This document shows, in pieces, positions 38,390 through 49,043 of a DNA stretch of 64,000 bases. The DNA is from Darksidea phi. Lineage: Eukaryota; Ascomycota; Dothideomycetes; Pleosporales; Lentitheciaceae. The stretch lies in NCBI GenBank assembly GCA_030770425.1, contig JASJFT010000057.1, positions 116,164 through 180,163 on the forward strand, written 5' to 3'. The number at the start of each line of letters is the position of its first letter. The stretch's first letter is position 1. A program made the translations under genes and the position numbers. The notes beneath the pieces are model-generated. The model was not told where the DNA came from. It saw nothing but the letters and a program-made list of their open reading frames with translations, and searched no databases.

Positions 38390-38617
38390 CCGTTCGCTGC
38401 CGCCAATCCTATCCTCGCGAAGCTTCAAGACGCTTCGTTGGTGAAGACACAGAGCGAGCTCGATTGTGATATCACATGCGTGCGGCCTGACGGCAGCCCC
38501 TTCCACTTCATCGGCATGCCCGCATCCACCGCACCGAGCGATGCCTCCAACGCCAGCGACCCCGACAGCACAATCACGATACCAGGCCAGAAATCATCGT
38601 CGTTCGCTAATATCTAG
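38390..38617 (+). other. Open segment, 75 codons, unrecognised
   Basis: Frame open from 38390 to TAG at 38615-38617, containing NPILAKLQDASLVKTQSEL and CDITCVRPDGSPFHFIGM. It looks exon-like in composition but lacks a clear start and overlaps nothing else. It directly abuts the truncated polyketide synthase on the other strand. Function unknown. Confidence 0.25.
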
Positions 38618-38657
38618 GCGTGACAATGTCCTGTCTAGATGAAATGGCGTGCATGCT

Positions 38658-39236
38658 CTAGTTCAGAAACCAACTGATACGATTCGACAGGATCGCCTGA
38701 GACGTTCCTGTTGCGGCATATTTGGGAGCCTTCTGGATGTCTCTGAATGCCCAAGTGACAAAGTCATTTGAGAAAGACCCCACATGAACAGAAGTGTTCG
38801 ATCCAGACAGTGATTTGAGGTCAATGCCAGCGTTTTCAAGGGCGTGGTATGTTGTTTCGAGGAGGCCACGCTGGTTCGGGTCCATACAAGCAGCATCACC
38901 GGGCGAGATACCGAAGAACGGAGCGTCAAAATCTCGGACGTCACGATCTAGAAAATGAGCATGCTCGGTTCCGATCTATACGTCTATTAGAATTGTCTTC
39001 TTGCGACGGGGGGTTCGCCTTACCAGGTTGGTATTCTTCTTTGCGTCGTGGAAAGCTGCAATATTGATCCTGTCGGCTGAAAAAGGAGAAGAGACGCATC
39101 GCTTGTTGACTAGAACGTCCCACAACGCATCTTCGCTCGATGCGCCTCCTGGAAACTCGAATGCCAATCCGATAATTGCGAGAGGTTCTAGCGACTTGCT
39201 TTCTGAAGGGGTTGCAGTCTTCGCTCCGTTGTCAGC
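38658..39236 (-). pseudogene. Truncated polyketide synthase, N-terminal ketosynthase fragment
   Basis: Exon 1 (about 39236-39024) has LEPLAIIGLAFEFPG, the usual start of a fungal highly reducing PKS ketosynthase. A 48-nt intron (39023-38976, GTAAGG...TATAG) joins it in phase to exon 2 with DFDAPFFGISPGDAACMDPN, QRGLLETTYHALENAGIDL and ILSNRISWFLN. Homology stops abruptly at TAG (38658-38660), before the catalytic cysteine that should follow, so only about 180 of more than 2000 residues remain. No AT, DH, KR, ER or ACP domain is found elsewhere in the window. No ATG lies in frame between the TATA-like box near 39348 and the domain, so the start is lost too. Certain as a KS fragment; non-functional as a synthase. 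Confidence 0.88.
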
Positions 39237-39344
39237 TGCACAGTTGGGCGACAAAAATCCTGGTAGTTTGATTCGAATTCGAATAATGCTTTGGAGAAAG
39301 AAGTATTGTGAGTTGGAAAATCTCTTTTTCGCGACACAACGGTC

Positions 39345-39351
39345 TTTTATA
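39345..39351 (-). promoter_or_regulatory. TATA-like box upstream of PKS remnant
   Basis: TATAAAA on the minus strand about 110 bp upstream of the first recognisable ketosynthase residues. No ATG in the PKS frame follows it. Confidence 0.35.
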
Positions 39352-39710
39352 CAGACAGTCACAACGGCAATTGTCAGCTCTAGCCTCGAGGCTACTATTA
39401 CTAACGAATCTTGGTCAAAACATGTTGTACTCGTGGACTCACCCTTCGCCCCCTTCTGCACATGCGCTGAACGATTACATGCGCCAGGATCGCCCCTAAG
39501 GAAGATCACCAGATCTCCATGTTCGCAATGCTCAGTCGCACATCATAAAAGATGATCCCCGATGATGAGTCCGAAGGCGCAGCAATTTACCTTCATTTCC
39601 GTCCATTCAGTGCGCTTTGTGCATCCACCTACATATCTAGCCGCTGGGCAAGTCTCAGCCTGTTGCCTGAAGTTCACCGGTCGCCCCGCTTGTTTCGGAT
39701 GCATGGATCT

Positions 39711-39928
39711 TGCATATGAAAACCAGAAAAGGCGCCGGCGTAAAACCAGCAGTCTGGCACTGACGCAGGAATGTAAATGAATGTGGCATATGATCGGAAA
39801 AGGCGTTGGGGTAGAACCAGCAGTCTGGCACTTCTGCAGGGATTTAAATGAGTGTAGTATGAAAACAGCAAAGGCGCTGGCGCAGAACCAACAGTCTGGC
39901 ACTGCTGCATGGATTTAAATGAGTGTGG
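39711..39928. repeat. Three tandem ~72-bp repeats
   Basis: Units at 39711-39784, 39786-39856 and 39857-39927 share aaaggcg, then accarcagtctggcact, then tttaaatgagtgt. They lie between the PKS remnant and the MFS gene, in the intergenic region that would hold their promoters. Confidence 0.85.
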
Positions 39929-40113
39929 CATTGAGGGGTCAGGTGCCATTGAGGCACAGCTTTTGTTCGTGGCCAAGCCCACTGCCCACATTTTTTAGTC
40001 CAAGCATATACTGTAGTTTTCGTTACGCCAAACCCCCCTGAAAAGCCCCTCCAGTAGCACGTGTGGCAGACCTTATTGCACATCGATCAACGCTGTTTTT
40101 CACTTCCTGCAAG

Positions 40114-41798
40114 ATGGTTAGCCATACAGAGTTGCATCTCGAACAAAGAACGAGCACAATCGACATCGACGATTTCGACAGGACGGACAACGAGCGACAG
40201 AAGGATGAGTCGCCAGCAATGGTTGAGAATACCTCGAACATTCCGAGTGACGAGTCCAAATACCTCGCAGGACAACGCCTTCATACGATTAGTGCTGGAC
40301 TTCTTATTGCGGTTTTTATCGTTCAAATGGAATCTTCGATCATCAGTACTGCGATTGTCGATATCACTGATCACCTCGGGGGCTATGGAAAGAGCTCTTG
40401 GCTTTTCGAAGCCTATTTCGTTACCTATTGTGGTAGGATCATTGCTTCATTTCCACGATTACTTGCTGATCATCCACATGCCTCCAAATGATTTGGGCGA
40501 AGGCCTCCGACATTACAGGGCGGAAACCGGCCATCCTTGTTGCCCTCTTTATCTTTGTCGTGTTTTCTGGATTGTGCGGTGCGAGCCAGTCATTGACTCA
40601 ATTGATCATGTTTCGATGGTGTCAAGGGATAGGCGGTTGCGGTGTGTTTGCGCTGGTGCAACTTGTTTTCTTTGAGCTTGTGCCTCCACGGAAGTGGCCC
40701 ATATACATGAGTATACTCACAGGCGTGGTAGCCCTTTCTACGATTATAGGGCCACTTCTTGGTGGGGGGATTACATTGAAAGGAAGCTGGCGATGGATTT
40801 TTCTCTTCAAGTAAGTACACGCCTTGTCAAAGACATATTGTCATTTGCTGAATTACCATCAGTGTGCCAGTTGGTATCATAGCCATTGTATCGCTTTGGT
40901 TCGCTCTACCCGCAACACTCTGGAACGAACCAGCAGCTGTTCGAAGCTCCGAGGAATTGACGCGCAAGGACCTACGTACCTCCTTCCGGCGAATCGACTT
41001 CTTGGGGTCCACTCTTCTGCTTGGAGCGTGTGTATATCAAAATGACGTTTGCTGATGTAGATTATCACTAGAAATACGTTCCTCGTCGGAATTGTTCTAT
41101 TCGTCGGAGTAGCGCAAATACCTCAGCGCTTCATGACCGTAAATGGGCTTTCGCCGCTAGCTGCCGCGGTGAGGCTGCTAAGCTTTGGAGCATTTGTGCC
41201 AACCGGATCAGCTGTGGCTGGAGCACTAATGGGAAGACTGAAAATTCCCCCCTGCTGGATTGTGCTCTTTGGTTCAGTCCTACAGCTATTTGGCACCATA
41301 TTTCTCTCTCGAATCGGAACCTCTTATCACGTCGAAGCAACACAATATGGCTGCCAAATCCTGATTGGTACCGGCGTTGGATTTGTAAACGCTGGCCTCA
41401 TTCTACTTGTACCATACGCGATGCAGAAGAGAGATCTCGGTACGTATCCTCGGAACGGTTTGATGGATTTGGGCTGATAGCATAAAGCTGTAGGATCCGC
41501 TGCAACCTCACAGTTTCGAACTCTTGGTGGACTTGTTGGAATTGCTATCACGACGGCACTCTCAACTCCCTATCTACGCTCTCATCTACTTGGTGTGGTT
41601 ACTCCCGAGGTGGCAGCAACTCTGTTACAAAGGACGGATTCGATAAGTGCACTTGCCCCAGAGCAAATGAACGCTGTAAGAACAATTTTCGGGGAAGGCT
41701 ATAATCTGCAGATCAAAGTTTTGATTGGTATTGCAGCGGCTCAACTGCCAGTGACAGCTTTGATGTGGACAAATCAGGTCGCGGTGTCAGGAAAATGA
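40114..41798 (+). CDS. MFS multidrug transporter (DHA2 type), probably decayed
   Basis: Start at ATG 40114. The N-terminus has an acidic tail, then TM1 with AVFIVQMESSIISTAIVDIT and GGYGKSSWLFEAYF. Exon 2 has MIWAKASDITGRKPA (loop 2-3 motif A), FRWCQGIGGCG and STIIGPLLGGG (motif C). Then come NVPVGIIAIVSLWF, NTFLVGIVLFVGVAQIPQRF and a C-terminal TM pair. Introns at 40811-40862, 41028-41071 and 41440-41493 are canonical and keep the frame. Two defects are visible. The first intron (donor near 40433) has no AG where exon 2 must begin (about 40480); the bases there are AT. Across the 41028 intron, roughly 60-80 residues expected in this family (about two membrane segments) are missing. Likely former efflux pump of the adjacent polyketide cluster, now impaired. 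Confidence 0.75.
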
Positions 41799-41868
41799 AG
41801 GAATTTGGCTCTGTTGGTTACAAGCTATGGTAAAATCAAGATAGCTAATTAGTTTTAACCATTTCCGC

Positions 41869-42773
41869 TCAAACAATAGTTCTTTTGATCGCCTTCACCG
41901 CGTTACTCAAGCAATTTTTTGAGCTGTATCCCGGAACCCCGTGCCCAGAATTATGCACCAGTATTTCGCAGTGTTGGTCTTCGAAGAGTTCTGTTGTCCA
42001 AGTCCCGGCTTGTTTCACATGATCCAAGTCATTCTCTGCCCAAAGTGCGGCCACAGGAATGTCAATCTTGCGGCCACCGAAGGGGATCCGCTCGAGCTTC
42101 CGAACTTCCTTATTGCACCGCCAAGCAACGGGGTCATATGTGACGACCCTAGAAAAGAGAATTGCACATGTGAACGGTGGCCGCGCGTCGCAGTTCATGT
42201 GTGCATGGGTTATCAGATACATGACGGCCAGACTGGCGCCTTGGCTAAATCCAATGATGCCGTCAAAAGGACCCTCAGTCTGAACATAGGAACCAAGGTC
42301 ATCAATGGCCCTGAGGACCGAGTCTCCGGTAGGCTCGAAATAGGAATAGTGGGTCGCTTCTGCATCGGAAATGTCTTTCAATTCTAGAAGTTGCAGTCAG
42401 CAAATAATTAACAATAGAAAGCATGTTCCACGACTTTCACTACGGACTTCTATGCCGTGTAGATGCGCAAGAATGGGTTGAAGCATACCAGGGCTCATGG
42501 GCCATTCCAACGTCCCTTGCACAAACTCATAGGTGTGTTGGTCCCCGAGCTCTTGTCGAATTGGAGCTGCATGTGTTGTTAGCCATCGAACCCTAGCAAC
42601 GTAACCATCTTGGGTTTGATCCGGGAGAATACCCATTTGCATCTTAAAGATCTGCATTCTTCATCAGTCGTGATCCCAATGTCGGGGTTCAAGTGCAAGT
42701 GAAGACGGAAGGTAGCTTCAAGGTCTCTCACCGAATTGTTCGTTCCGATGCCATGCAAACATAGGAAACGCAT
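41869..42773 (-). CDS. FSH1-family serine hydrolase (LovG-like)
   Basis: Four exons: 42773-42732, 42651-42633, 42566-42489, 42383-41869; introns of 80, 66 and 105 nt all GT-AG. The protein starts MRFLCLHGIGTNNSIFKMQM, then APIRQELGDQHTYEFVQGT, then SPELKDISDAEATHYSYF. The nucleophile elbow is GFSQGAS; Asp in ENDLDHV and His in NSGHGVP complete the alpha/beta-hydrolase triad. About 217 residues, typical for the family. Fungal relatives in polyketide clusters act as trans thioesterases that release the chain from the synthase (LovG is the model). The next gene convergently is the MFS pump. No defect seen. Certain on family; the PKS-release role is inferred from context. Confidence 0.88.
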
Positions 42774-42999
42774 GTCGGTGTCCGAAGCACCAATTACTGA
42801 GGCAAGATGTTTTCCTGGATTCTCGAGATTGCGGCAGTCGAGAAGACAAACATTCGTGCAACATATGTCGGAGCCTTATACCCGGCTGACTGCAGCCTCT
42901 CCCGCGCCGAGCCGTGCCACCCGCACACAGTGGCGGACTTCGCAGGGAGGGACCCCAATGGCATCAAATCTATTCGACTGCCAAGTTTGAAGGACAAAT

Positions 43000-43451
43000 C
43001 CTACATCTGAGTAGCGACGGATCGGGCGCGAAGGCGCGGACTACACCCAGGTCATGCATGTGCCGCTTGATCGCAGGTATACCATGTGATGTGTGTGTCT
43101 GACATGCAGAACTGTGCCGTACAAATATACCTGTAATGGAGTTCCCGTAATGTCGGTCGTTTGTATTTGCCAAGGTATTGCCCCTGCATGATTGGCCAGC
43201 GTGTCCTGGGGTCAATTTTAGAACACCATGGGTGAATTTCGGAGCTTACCTACATAGGTGTGATCTGCTGCTGCATTGGCATCACCAGATGCTCTAACGA
43301 CACCCACAACGCTGCCTTCACGCATGTGGACAGATCTGTGAAGCGGCGAAGAAGCGGAACTTGGCGTTCTGAATTTCAATTGAAGCGAGCGTATTAACAG
43401 GCTCAAGCCTGGCGACAGCGATTGGATGAATATGCAAGCACGACAAGCCAT
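43000..43451 (-). other. Unrecognised multi-exon frame between hydrolase and P450
   Basis: ATG at 43449-43451 opens MACRACIFIQSLSPGLSLLI...LHRSVHMREGSVVGVVRASG to an intron (donor at ...TATGTAG|GTAAGC, acceptor CCCCAG), which joins in frame to TLANHAGAIPWQIQTTDITG. After this the structure is unclear: reading on gives VYLYGTVLHVRHTHHMVYL and a stop, while a second intron would lead to RHMHDLGVVRAFAPDPSLLR. The clean first splice suggests a real or recently lost gene. I do not recognise the family. It lies in the same direction as the P450 and the FSH1 hydrolase, so it may belong to the cluster. Confidence 0.4.
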
Positions 43452-43571
43452 TCCAGTGTCTAGAAAGACAAAGGGCAGGCGCTAACCAAAGAAGTTAAAA
43501 CGAAAAGGCGCCACCCCAAAACCTACGGACATCGACCCATCAGCACCGCGACCCCCTTGTTCCCGGTTCGT

Positions 43572-45343
43572 CTACATGCGTCTCTCCTTGAATTGCAGTA
43601 TCGGTCCCTCACGCAAAGCGATGTACGCGTCGCGCAGCATGTACGTGTTTGGATCCCGCCGGCCCCAGCCCAATTCGGGCCCACCTTCACCAAGCCGCTG
43701 TCCAGGGGCGGCTCGAACATCGAAACGCCATAGAGTCCTAGCAATCGCCATGGAAAGCTGCAGCATCGCAACCTTCTGACCGATACAATTTCCCACTCCT
43801 TTGCCAAAGGTGTGAAGGCCTCGTCTCAGCCGTTTCACCTCTTTCTCCGAGTTGCCCTCTGCGAAGTTGTCTGAGATGATCCATCTCTCTGGGCGGAACA
43901 CGTTCGCATCTCCACCGTAGAACTCTTCGTTGCGTCCAAGTGCCCAATGAACCACCCCAAGGTTGATTCCCTCTGGGAGAAACTCCCCGGCGATTGTGGC
44001 TCCCCCAGGGAGTGTCTTGCGTTCTAATTCGCTAGGCCCCGCCGGCGCAAGACGGAATGCTTCATCCATACACGCACGAAGGTACTTGCAATCCGTGAGA
44101 AGTGTCGAACCTTGGACAATTTCCTCGGGACTGGAAAAGTTCTCGCGGATCTCCTTGACCAATTTCTCATAGGCCCGCGGGAAGTGAGTGATGTAAAAGA
44201 ACACGGCACACAGTATATCCGCGGTGGTGTCCGATCCGGCGATGATAAGCAGATGTGCTTCGGCATTGAGCTCCTGTATGCCAAACGCCAGCTCGCCAGT
44301 GTCAGGGTCGCGAGCCGTGCATAGGAAATGGAACATATCTTCGCGCACGGCAGGTGCCTTTTCTCTTTCGCGTTGCCGCTCCTCTTGGACACGCTTGGCC
44401 ACAGTTTCTTCGACAAATGCGAAGTACTCCTTGATGTCCTTCGGCATTATTCGCTCAATCAAGCTATTCAGTCCTCGTGGCTTAAGCCATAGAATGATGT
44501 CCAGGATCGGCGATTTAGCAATCTATCGAAGTTGTCAGCAAACACGCTCCCAGCTGGGAAACTGTAGCTTACCGGGTAATAAACCTTCATATGCTCCGCA
44601 ATGAAGTGGGGAATAATCTTCAACTTGTTCTCCCCAGGCTCTTTGGTGTTGAAGTTCATTCCAAAACATAGATCACCGAGTAAATCAAACAGAAGATAGT
44701 CACTCCACTTTGAGAAATCCTGGGGCTCGGACCATCCATTTTCGTCCCCTTTGACTCCGGGTAGAAGCTCATTCCATCGATCGATGTGCTTGGCCATGAA
44801 CGGCCCCGCGGCTTTCAGGCTTTGTTCAGTGAAGGCTAGGTTCAGAAGTCTACGCTTCTTCATATGTAGCTCGACGTTTGTACAGTTCAGGGTATTGACA
44901 TCGTGATTGTTGCGTAGCCACGCCTCGTAGAACCCGGACTTTCGGACATTAGTCTTTTTGTCAAAAATCGAGTGCCAGGCCTCTTGTGTATTGAAGAGGA
45001 GGGCGTTCGGAGCTGTTCGGACCTTGTCGCCTATGCGTTGTTAGGGACCTTGTTATGCTGAATAGATGCTTTCAAACTCACCGTAGATTTGGAACTGCTG
45101 CCAGAGCCATATGTGACGATCACCCAAGCACGCGTGGTAGAAAGAGGGCAGGCCAGATATGCGACACCAGAATGGCCCCGGATACTTCGCAAGCGGGTGC
45201 CAGAACAGATTGTAAACCGTTGTCGCGACAAGCTCGATCACTTATCAGTCGTGCAATTAAGGAGCTACACTTGGATGATACGTGAACGTGCTACTCACAT
45301 AAAGGGTTACAAAGCCGGTAGCGATGGCTGTGAGTGGCGCCAT
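43572..45343 (-). CDS. Cytochrome P450 monooxygenase
   Basis: Four exons, 45343-45299, 45232-45082, 45030-44573 and 44522-43572, with introns of 66, 51 and 50 nt; the spliced frame is 1605 nt, 534 residues. A hydrophobic N-terminal anchor (MAPLTAIATGFVTLYLVATT) is followed by the hinge HPLAKYPGPFW. I-helix AGSDTTA, K-helix EAFRLAP (ExxR), FRPERW and the heme loop FGKGVGNCIG with its Cys ligand are all present. It is therefore predicted to be an active ER-bound oxygenase, probably oxidising the product of the neighbouring polyketide pathway; substrate unknown. The start in exon 1 is chosen because it gives the membrane anchor; exon 2 alone has no ATG. It shares a 490-bp divergent promoter with the beta-lactamase-like gene. 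Confidence 0.92.
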
Positions 45344-45833
45344 TATCTTCGGTATGCTTCTGGATGGGAGAGGACGACTCGCGGGTGTTCGGTAGCTAAT
45401 AAAATGGATGACTACCTGTATGTCATGCTTGAAAAAATATAGACAGAATATATATATTTTCACTAGGGCCCCATGATGGTGCAGAAAGGCAGAAGCCACC
45501 CCGTGACCAACAGGAAGCCCGGTTGACTGTGCCGCAATGTGTCTCCCAACATCGACGCTCGGAGCCAGCCTAATCGGGAAGCTGCACCTATTAATATAAC
45601 GTGCATCCGGATAACTGGGTATGTCTGAGCGGCATTGCAGAAAACTGGTTGTCAATGTTCCACAACATAAAGCTGCGGCGTAGTCCGAACACCACCGCGC
45701 ACTTCCCGAGGTTCACGGCCTGCACTCCTGCTTTCTCGACTGGGTACACTCCACATGCAAAAGACTTCCATCCGAATCTTTCGGTCACCATCTCAAGTTT
45801 ACCCCCATTTTTTCCTGTCATCCTTTGCATATC
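45344..45833. promoter_or_regulatory. Divergent promoter between P450 and beta-lactamase-like gene
   Basis: 490 bp separate the two ATGs. An AT run with tatatatat (about 45446-45458) lies roughly 100 bp upstream of the P450 start, and tattaatata (about 45589-45598) lies on the side of the plus-strand gene. Shared control of the pair is inferred from the arrangement only. Confidence 0.5.
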
Positions 45834-47438
45834 ATGGAAAATAAGGATTTTGACCTCTTGGAAGCCGAAGTGCCCCTCATTGAAGACCTGCGTCGTTTGA
45901 GCGGTGCCGCAGCACTCTCACTCGGTGTTTTCCACCACGGCCGCATTATCTATACTAGACACTTCGGTCGTCAAAATATCGAAATTCCTGACCCTCCAAA
46001 CGATGATACAATCTACTATCTGGCATCCGTATCGAAATGCATCGGTGTCTGCGCTCTAGCGCGTCTGGTCTCGGACGGCGTTTTGGACTGGGATACGCCA
46101 ATCCGCAAATACCTACCGACATTCGAACGTACAGACGACGAATTTGGACAGCAAGTGACATTGCGCGATCTTGCTTGCCATCGGACAGGGTTACCGCTGG
46201 CGAACTTCTGGTGGGGCCAGATGGAAGGCGAGCCTTTGCTCAACACGGCGCAGATTGTTCAGCAGGCGTGTTATCTAAAGACCATCGCGCCCTTCCGATC
46301 GTCATTCTACTACTCGAACTGGAACTACTTTCTCATTCATGCTATTGTCGAACGCGTCACGGGAGCCTCGTTCGGTGAGGTAGTAAAGACACTCCTGCTT
46401 AATCCACTGGGCCTCAAAAACACCACGTTCGACACACCCCCGCCGACGCCGAACTTTGCCTTAGCCTACGCTGCACACAGCGATGGAACATCATCGAGAA
46501 TACCCATGAACCCCTTGGATTCATCCACTGGGTTAAGTGCCAGCCTGGGTGGAAAGGGCACAATGAAGGACATGCTGAGCTTCTTCAGTGCCTTTGTCTC
46601 AGCCTACCGCTACCAGAAAGAACATGGGGTGGATAATACGCCAAATACTCCCTTTTTCCAACTCCGTAATGTTCTCCAGCCGCAGGTTTCCGTCAAAGAA
46701 GACTCACCCTCATCGTACTGTATGGGAATTTACCGCACGAAGCTTCCCAGCGTACTTAGCTGCGCAAGCCTCAACGCCCCGCTACTAGGGCAGAAGCTTC
46801 CAATCTTTGGAGCCAACAACCCTGGCACGGAGATCTTTCATCATACGGGTAACCTTCCTGGGTGTTTTGGTAGTTACTTCCTTATCCCGGAGACACAAAG
46901 CGGAGTTGTCTGCTTAACGAACTTAACACCGCTCTTTGACCCGACGGACTTTGCCGCCCAGATTGTACTCGGCGTGCTGCTCCGAGAGGTTAAACCAGAC
47001 AACTTGCTAGCTCTGGGAAAGCTAGCCGCGAAGCATCAAATCGGCTGGTACCAGAACATTAACAAGTACCTCGCCAGCAAGCGAACATCCGTTCGCCCCT
47101 CTGTGCCTCTCGCGTTTTATGCCGGGACCTACATTAATCGCGCAGGAAACTTCAAACTCGTCGTCACACCTACCGCTATGGGTCTTCGCGTCGCAATTCA
47201 GGGCTCCTCCAAGACTTTTTATGAACTGGAGCCATTGGACGGCGATACGTTCTTCTGGCCCGTTGATCGAGATCGCGAGCTGTGTCGGGGCATGTTTCCA
47301 TATCCCTTCCCACCACTTCATACTGTGAAATTTTGGGTCAGAGAGAGCTGGGTTGATAGGTTGATTTGGCACACGGATATGCTGACGAAGCCGGACATTT
47401 TCCGTAGAACCTCGGAAGGGAGCAGCGGAAAGCTCTGA
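45834..47438 (+). CDS. Class C beta-lactamase/transpeptidase-like serine hydrolase
   Basis: Single exon, ATG at 45834, 534 residues, TGA at 47436-47438. The serine-nucleophile motif SxxK is in YYLASVSKCIG (about residue 65), the Tyr-x-Asn motif is in FYYSNWNYF, and HHTGNLPG is the KTG-like third motif. The C-terminal ~110 residues form a separate beta-rich domain (FYAGTYINRAGNFKLVV), as in many fungal and bacterial beta-lactamase-related proteins. No signal peptide is seen, so it is probably cytosolic. Family members include peptidases, esterases and acyltransferases (LovD is the known one in a polyketide pathway). Here an acyl transfer or hydrolysis step in the decayed cluster is plausible but unproven. 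No defects. Confidence 0.9.
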   Translation: MENKDFDLLEAEVPLIEDLRRLSGAAALSLGVFHHGRIIYTRHFGRQNIEIPDPPNDDTIYYLASVSKCIGVCALARLVSDGVLDWDTPIRKYLPTFERTDDEFGQQVTLRDLACHRTGLPLANFWWGQMEGEPLLNTAQIVQQACYLKTIAPFRSSFYYSNWNYFLIHAIVERVTGASFGEVVKTLLLNPLGLKNTTFDTPPPTPNFALAYAAHSDGTSSRIPMNPLDSSTGLSASLGGKGTMKDMLSFFSAFVSAYRYQKEHGVDNTPNTPFFQLRNVLQPQVSVKEDSPSSYCMGIYRTKLPSVLSCASLNAPLLGQKLPIFGANNPGTEIFHHTGNLPGCFGSYFLIPETQSGVVCLTNLTPLFDPTDFAAQIVLGVLLREVKPDNLLALGKLAAKHQIGWYQNINKYLASKRTSVRPSVPLAFYAGTYINRAGNFKLVVTPTAMGLRVAIQGSSKTFYELEPLDGDTFFWPVDRDRELCRGMFPYPFPPLHTVKFWVRESWVDRLIWHTDMLTKPDIFRRTSEGSSGKL

Positions 47439-48009
47439 GATATTTCTTTCTCTATATTGTTTGCAATCGTTGCTGGATATCTCCAACAATTCGTCGCCAA
47501 TCGTTCCAGCTACTTGCATGCTCTTCTTTCAACTGCAGTCGATCTTTCATGTACTCAATATATTCACGATTTCTGAAGAAAACCGAGAACTGCTTTGGTG
47601 GCATCGGTCCCACGTAGCAGTTTGTTTTGCATATACGTCACGTAAATATGTAGATCTTTCTACCCCACATTGCTGAGTAATCATATATCGTAGCACACAC
47701 GGATGCGCGCTCAATTCATGTACTTCTCACAAGCTAGTATAGAAAATCTCACAATAATCCCACGCCGTCGTTCCACCGAGCTAACGGGTGCTTCAGTCAA
47801 CTGCGTGCGTCAAGAAGAGCAGGCTCAATCGCTGCTGGGGATGCGGAAGCAATGATACGTCAAATAAATGCTGGTGACAGATATGTCGCTTGCGTGCATC
47901 TGGAGGCGATCTGGTATACGGCTCGAGATGGCGAAGGTCCATCTGGTTCGCCTAACCAGTACCGAGCTACCTACTTCCAACACAGAGATTATCCGCTTCT
48001 GCATGAACA
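47439..48009. other. Intergenic stretch, nothing recognised
   Basis: Holds the 3' flank of the beta-lactamase-like gene and the 3' flank of the kinase-like pseudogene (convergent). No frame with recognisable content. Confidence 0.5.
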
Positions 48010-49043
48010 TTATGCAGGAGCTTCAAAGAGGTATTTCGCTATTCGCTCAAGCCCCTGCAAGTCGCCCTCTACGGTGTTCACCAATTCCTTATCCACCCAA
48101 CCGTTCGTATATCCACCTCCAAAATCAACTAAATAAGCATCGTCAAGCACGTCAACAAGAACGTTATTCGGTTTCGCGTCTCCCCAAACGATCTGGTGCG
48201 CGTGAAGCTCGTGAATCGAATGTGTTATTTGCTGAACCCATTTTTCGCGTAGCGAGGTCTGATTCGGACCCCATCCTGGGCAGAGCAGTGTCTTGTTTTC
48301 GCAATCGATGTATGATAATAGAAAACCGGCTATTCTCAATGTTCCCTCGTCTTCAACCACGCGGAGGAGTCGAGAGGTACGTACGTCTTCTTTAAGTTCG
48401 GCGGTATAGATCTTAGCGTATATAGATAGTTCTCGATAGGTCATGGAAATATCACTTGGCTGTAACTTCTTAAAGAAGCAAACATCCTGTCCCTTGATGT
48501 ACACTTTGCCAGGCCGTGTTGGTAAGGCCACCGCGTCATCGCTCAGCCGAATATGGATATTACTTAGACGGTAAATGGGGAATATAGAGCCGTCGAGCTT
48601 TTTAGCGGGAGGAAGTAGAATACTGGAGCACGGTCTATAGTAGCGTCGAGTGGAACTGGAACTAGCTCATCCCCAGCCAACTGTAGGGTATATCTAACTT
48701 GTTTGGGAAACAGGTAGTCCTGGAGCGTGTACAATCGTTTGCAATCCAACGGAAGTATTTCGCGGAACAGCGGTAGAAACGGTTTCGTCGCCTATTCGTA
48801 GAATTCTTCAAGAGGATCGACAAACTCATCGTTAGGATTTTCTGGCAGAGGTAGAATGTACTCCGGATCCGAGTGTTCTATATAAAGCAAATACTCCTTT
48901 AGTAACCTTGGGTTGCCTTCGAAATTGGCGGTGAACAGGTCAATACGGAAGTGTATGTCGCTAACGAAAACGTTTAATTCAACATCGGTGTTGTGAATGC
49001 TGCTCCCTGTTGTCCCAATCTCGTACACTGGACGCTGAGCCAT
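48010..49043 (-). pseudogene. Kinase-like gene, broken paralogue of the gene at 1-568
   Basis: Starts MAQRPVYEIGTTGSS at ATG 49041-49043 and aligns with the copy at the left edge over its whole visible length. Two lesions: TAG near 48795 where the other copy has TGG (TpG to TpA, RIP-like), and an indel near 48633 that shifts the frame. Beyond the shift the frame reopens through GKVYIKGQDVCFFKKL, a kinase N-lobe region, to HAHQIVWGDAKPNNVLVD (catalytic loop) and YLVDFGGGYTNGW (DFG-like) and ends at TGA by 48010. Predicted fungal protein-kinase-fold family, role unknown. Both copies are on the same strand, one on each side of the 35-kb RIP block and the metabolic cluster. Confidence 0.82.

Noticed and set aside
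39001..39555. 184-codon frame on the plus strand
   Set aside because: It is the antisense shadow of the ketosynthase exon and its upstream region.
47022..47519. 165-codon frame on the minus strand
   Set aside because: Shadow of the beta-lactamase-like gene on the other strand.
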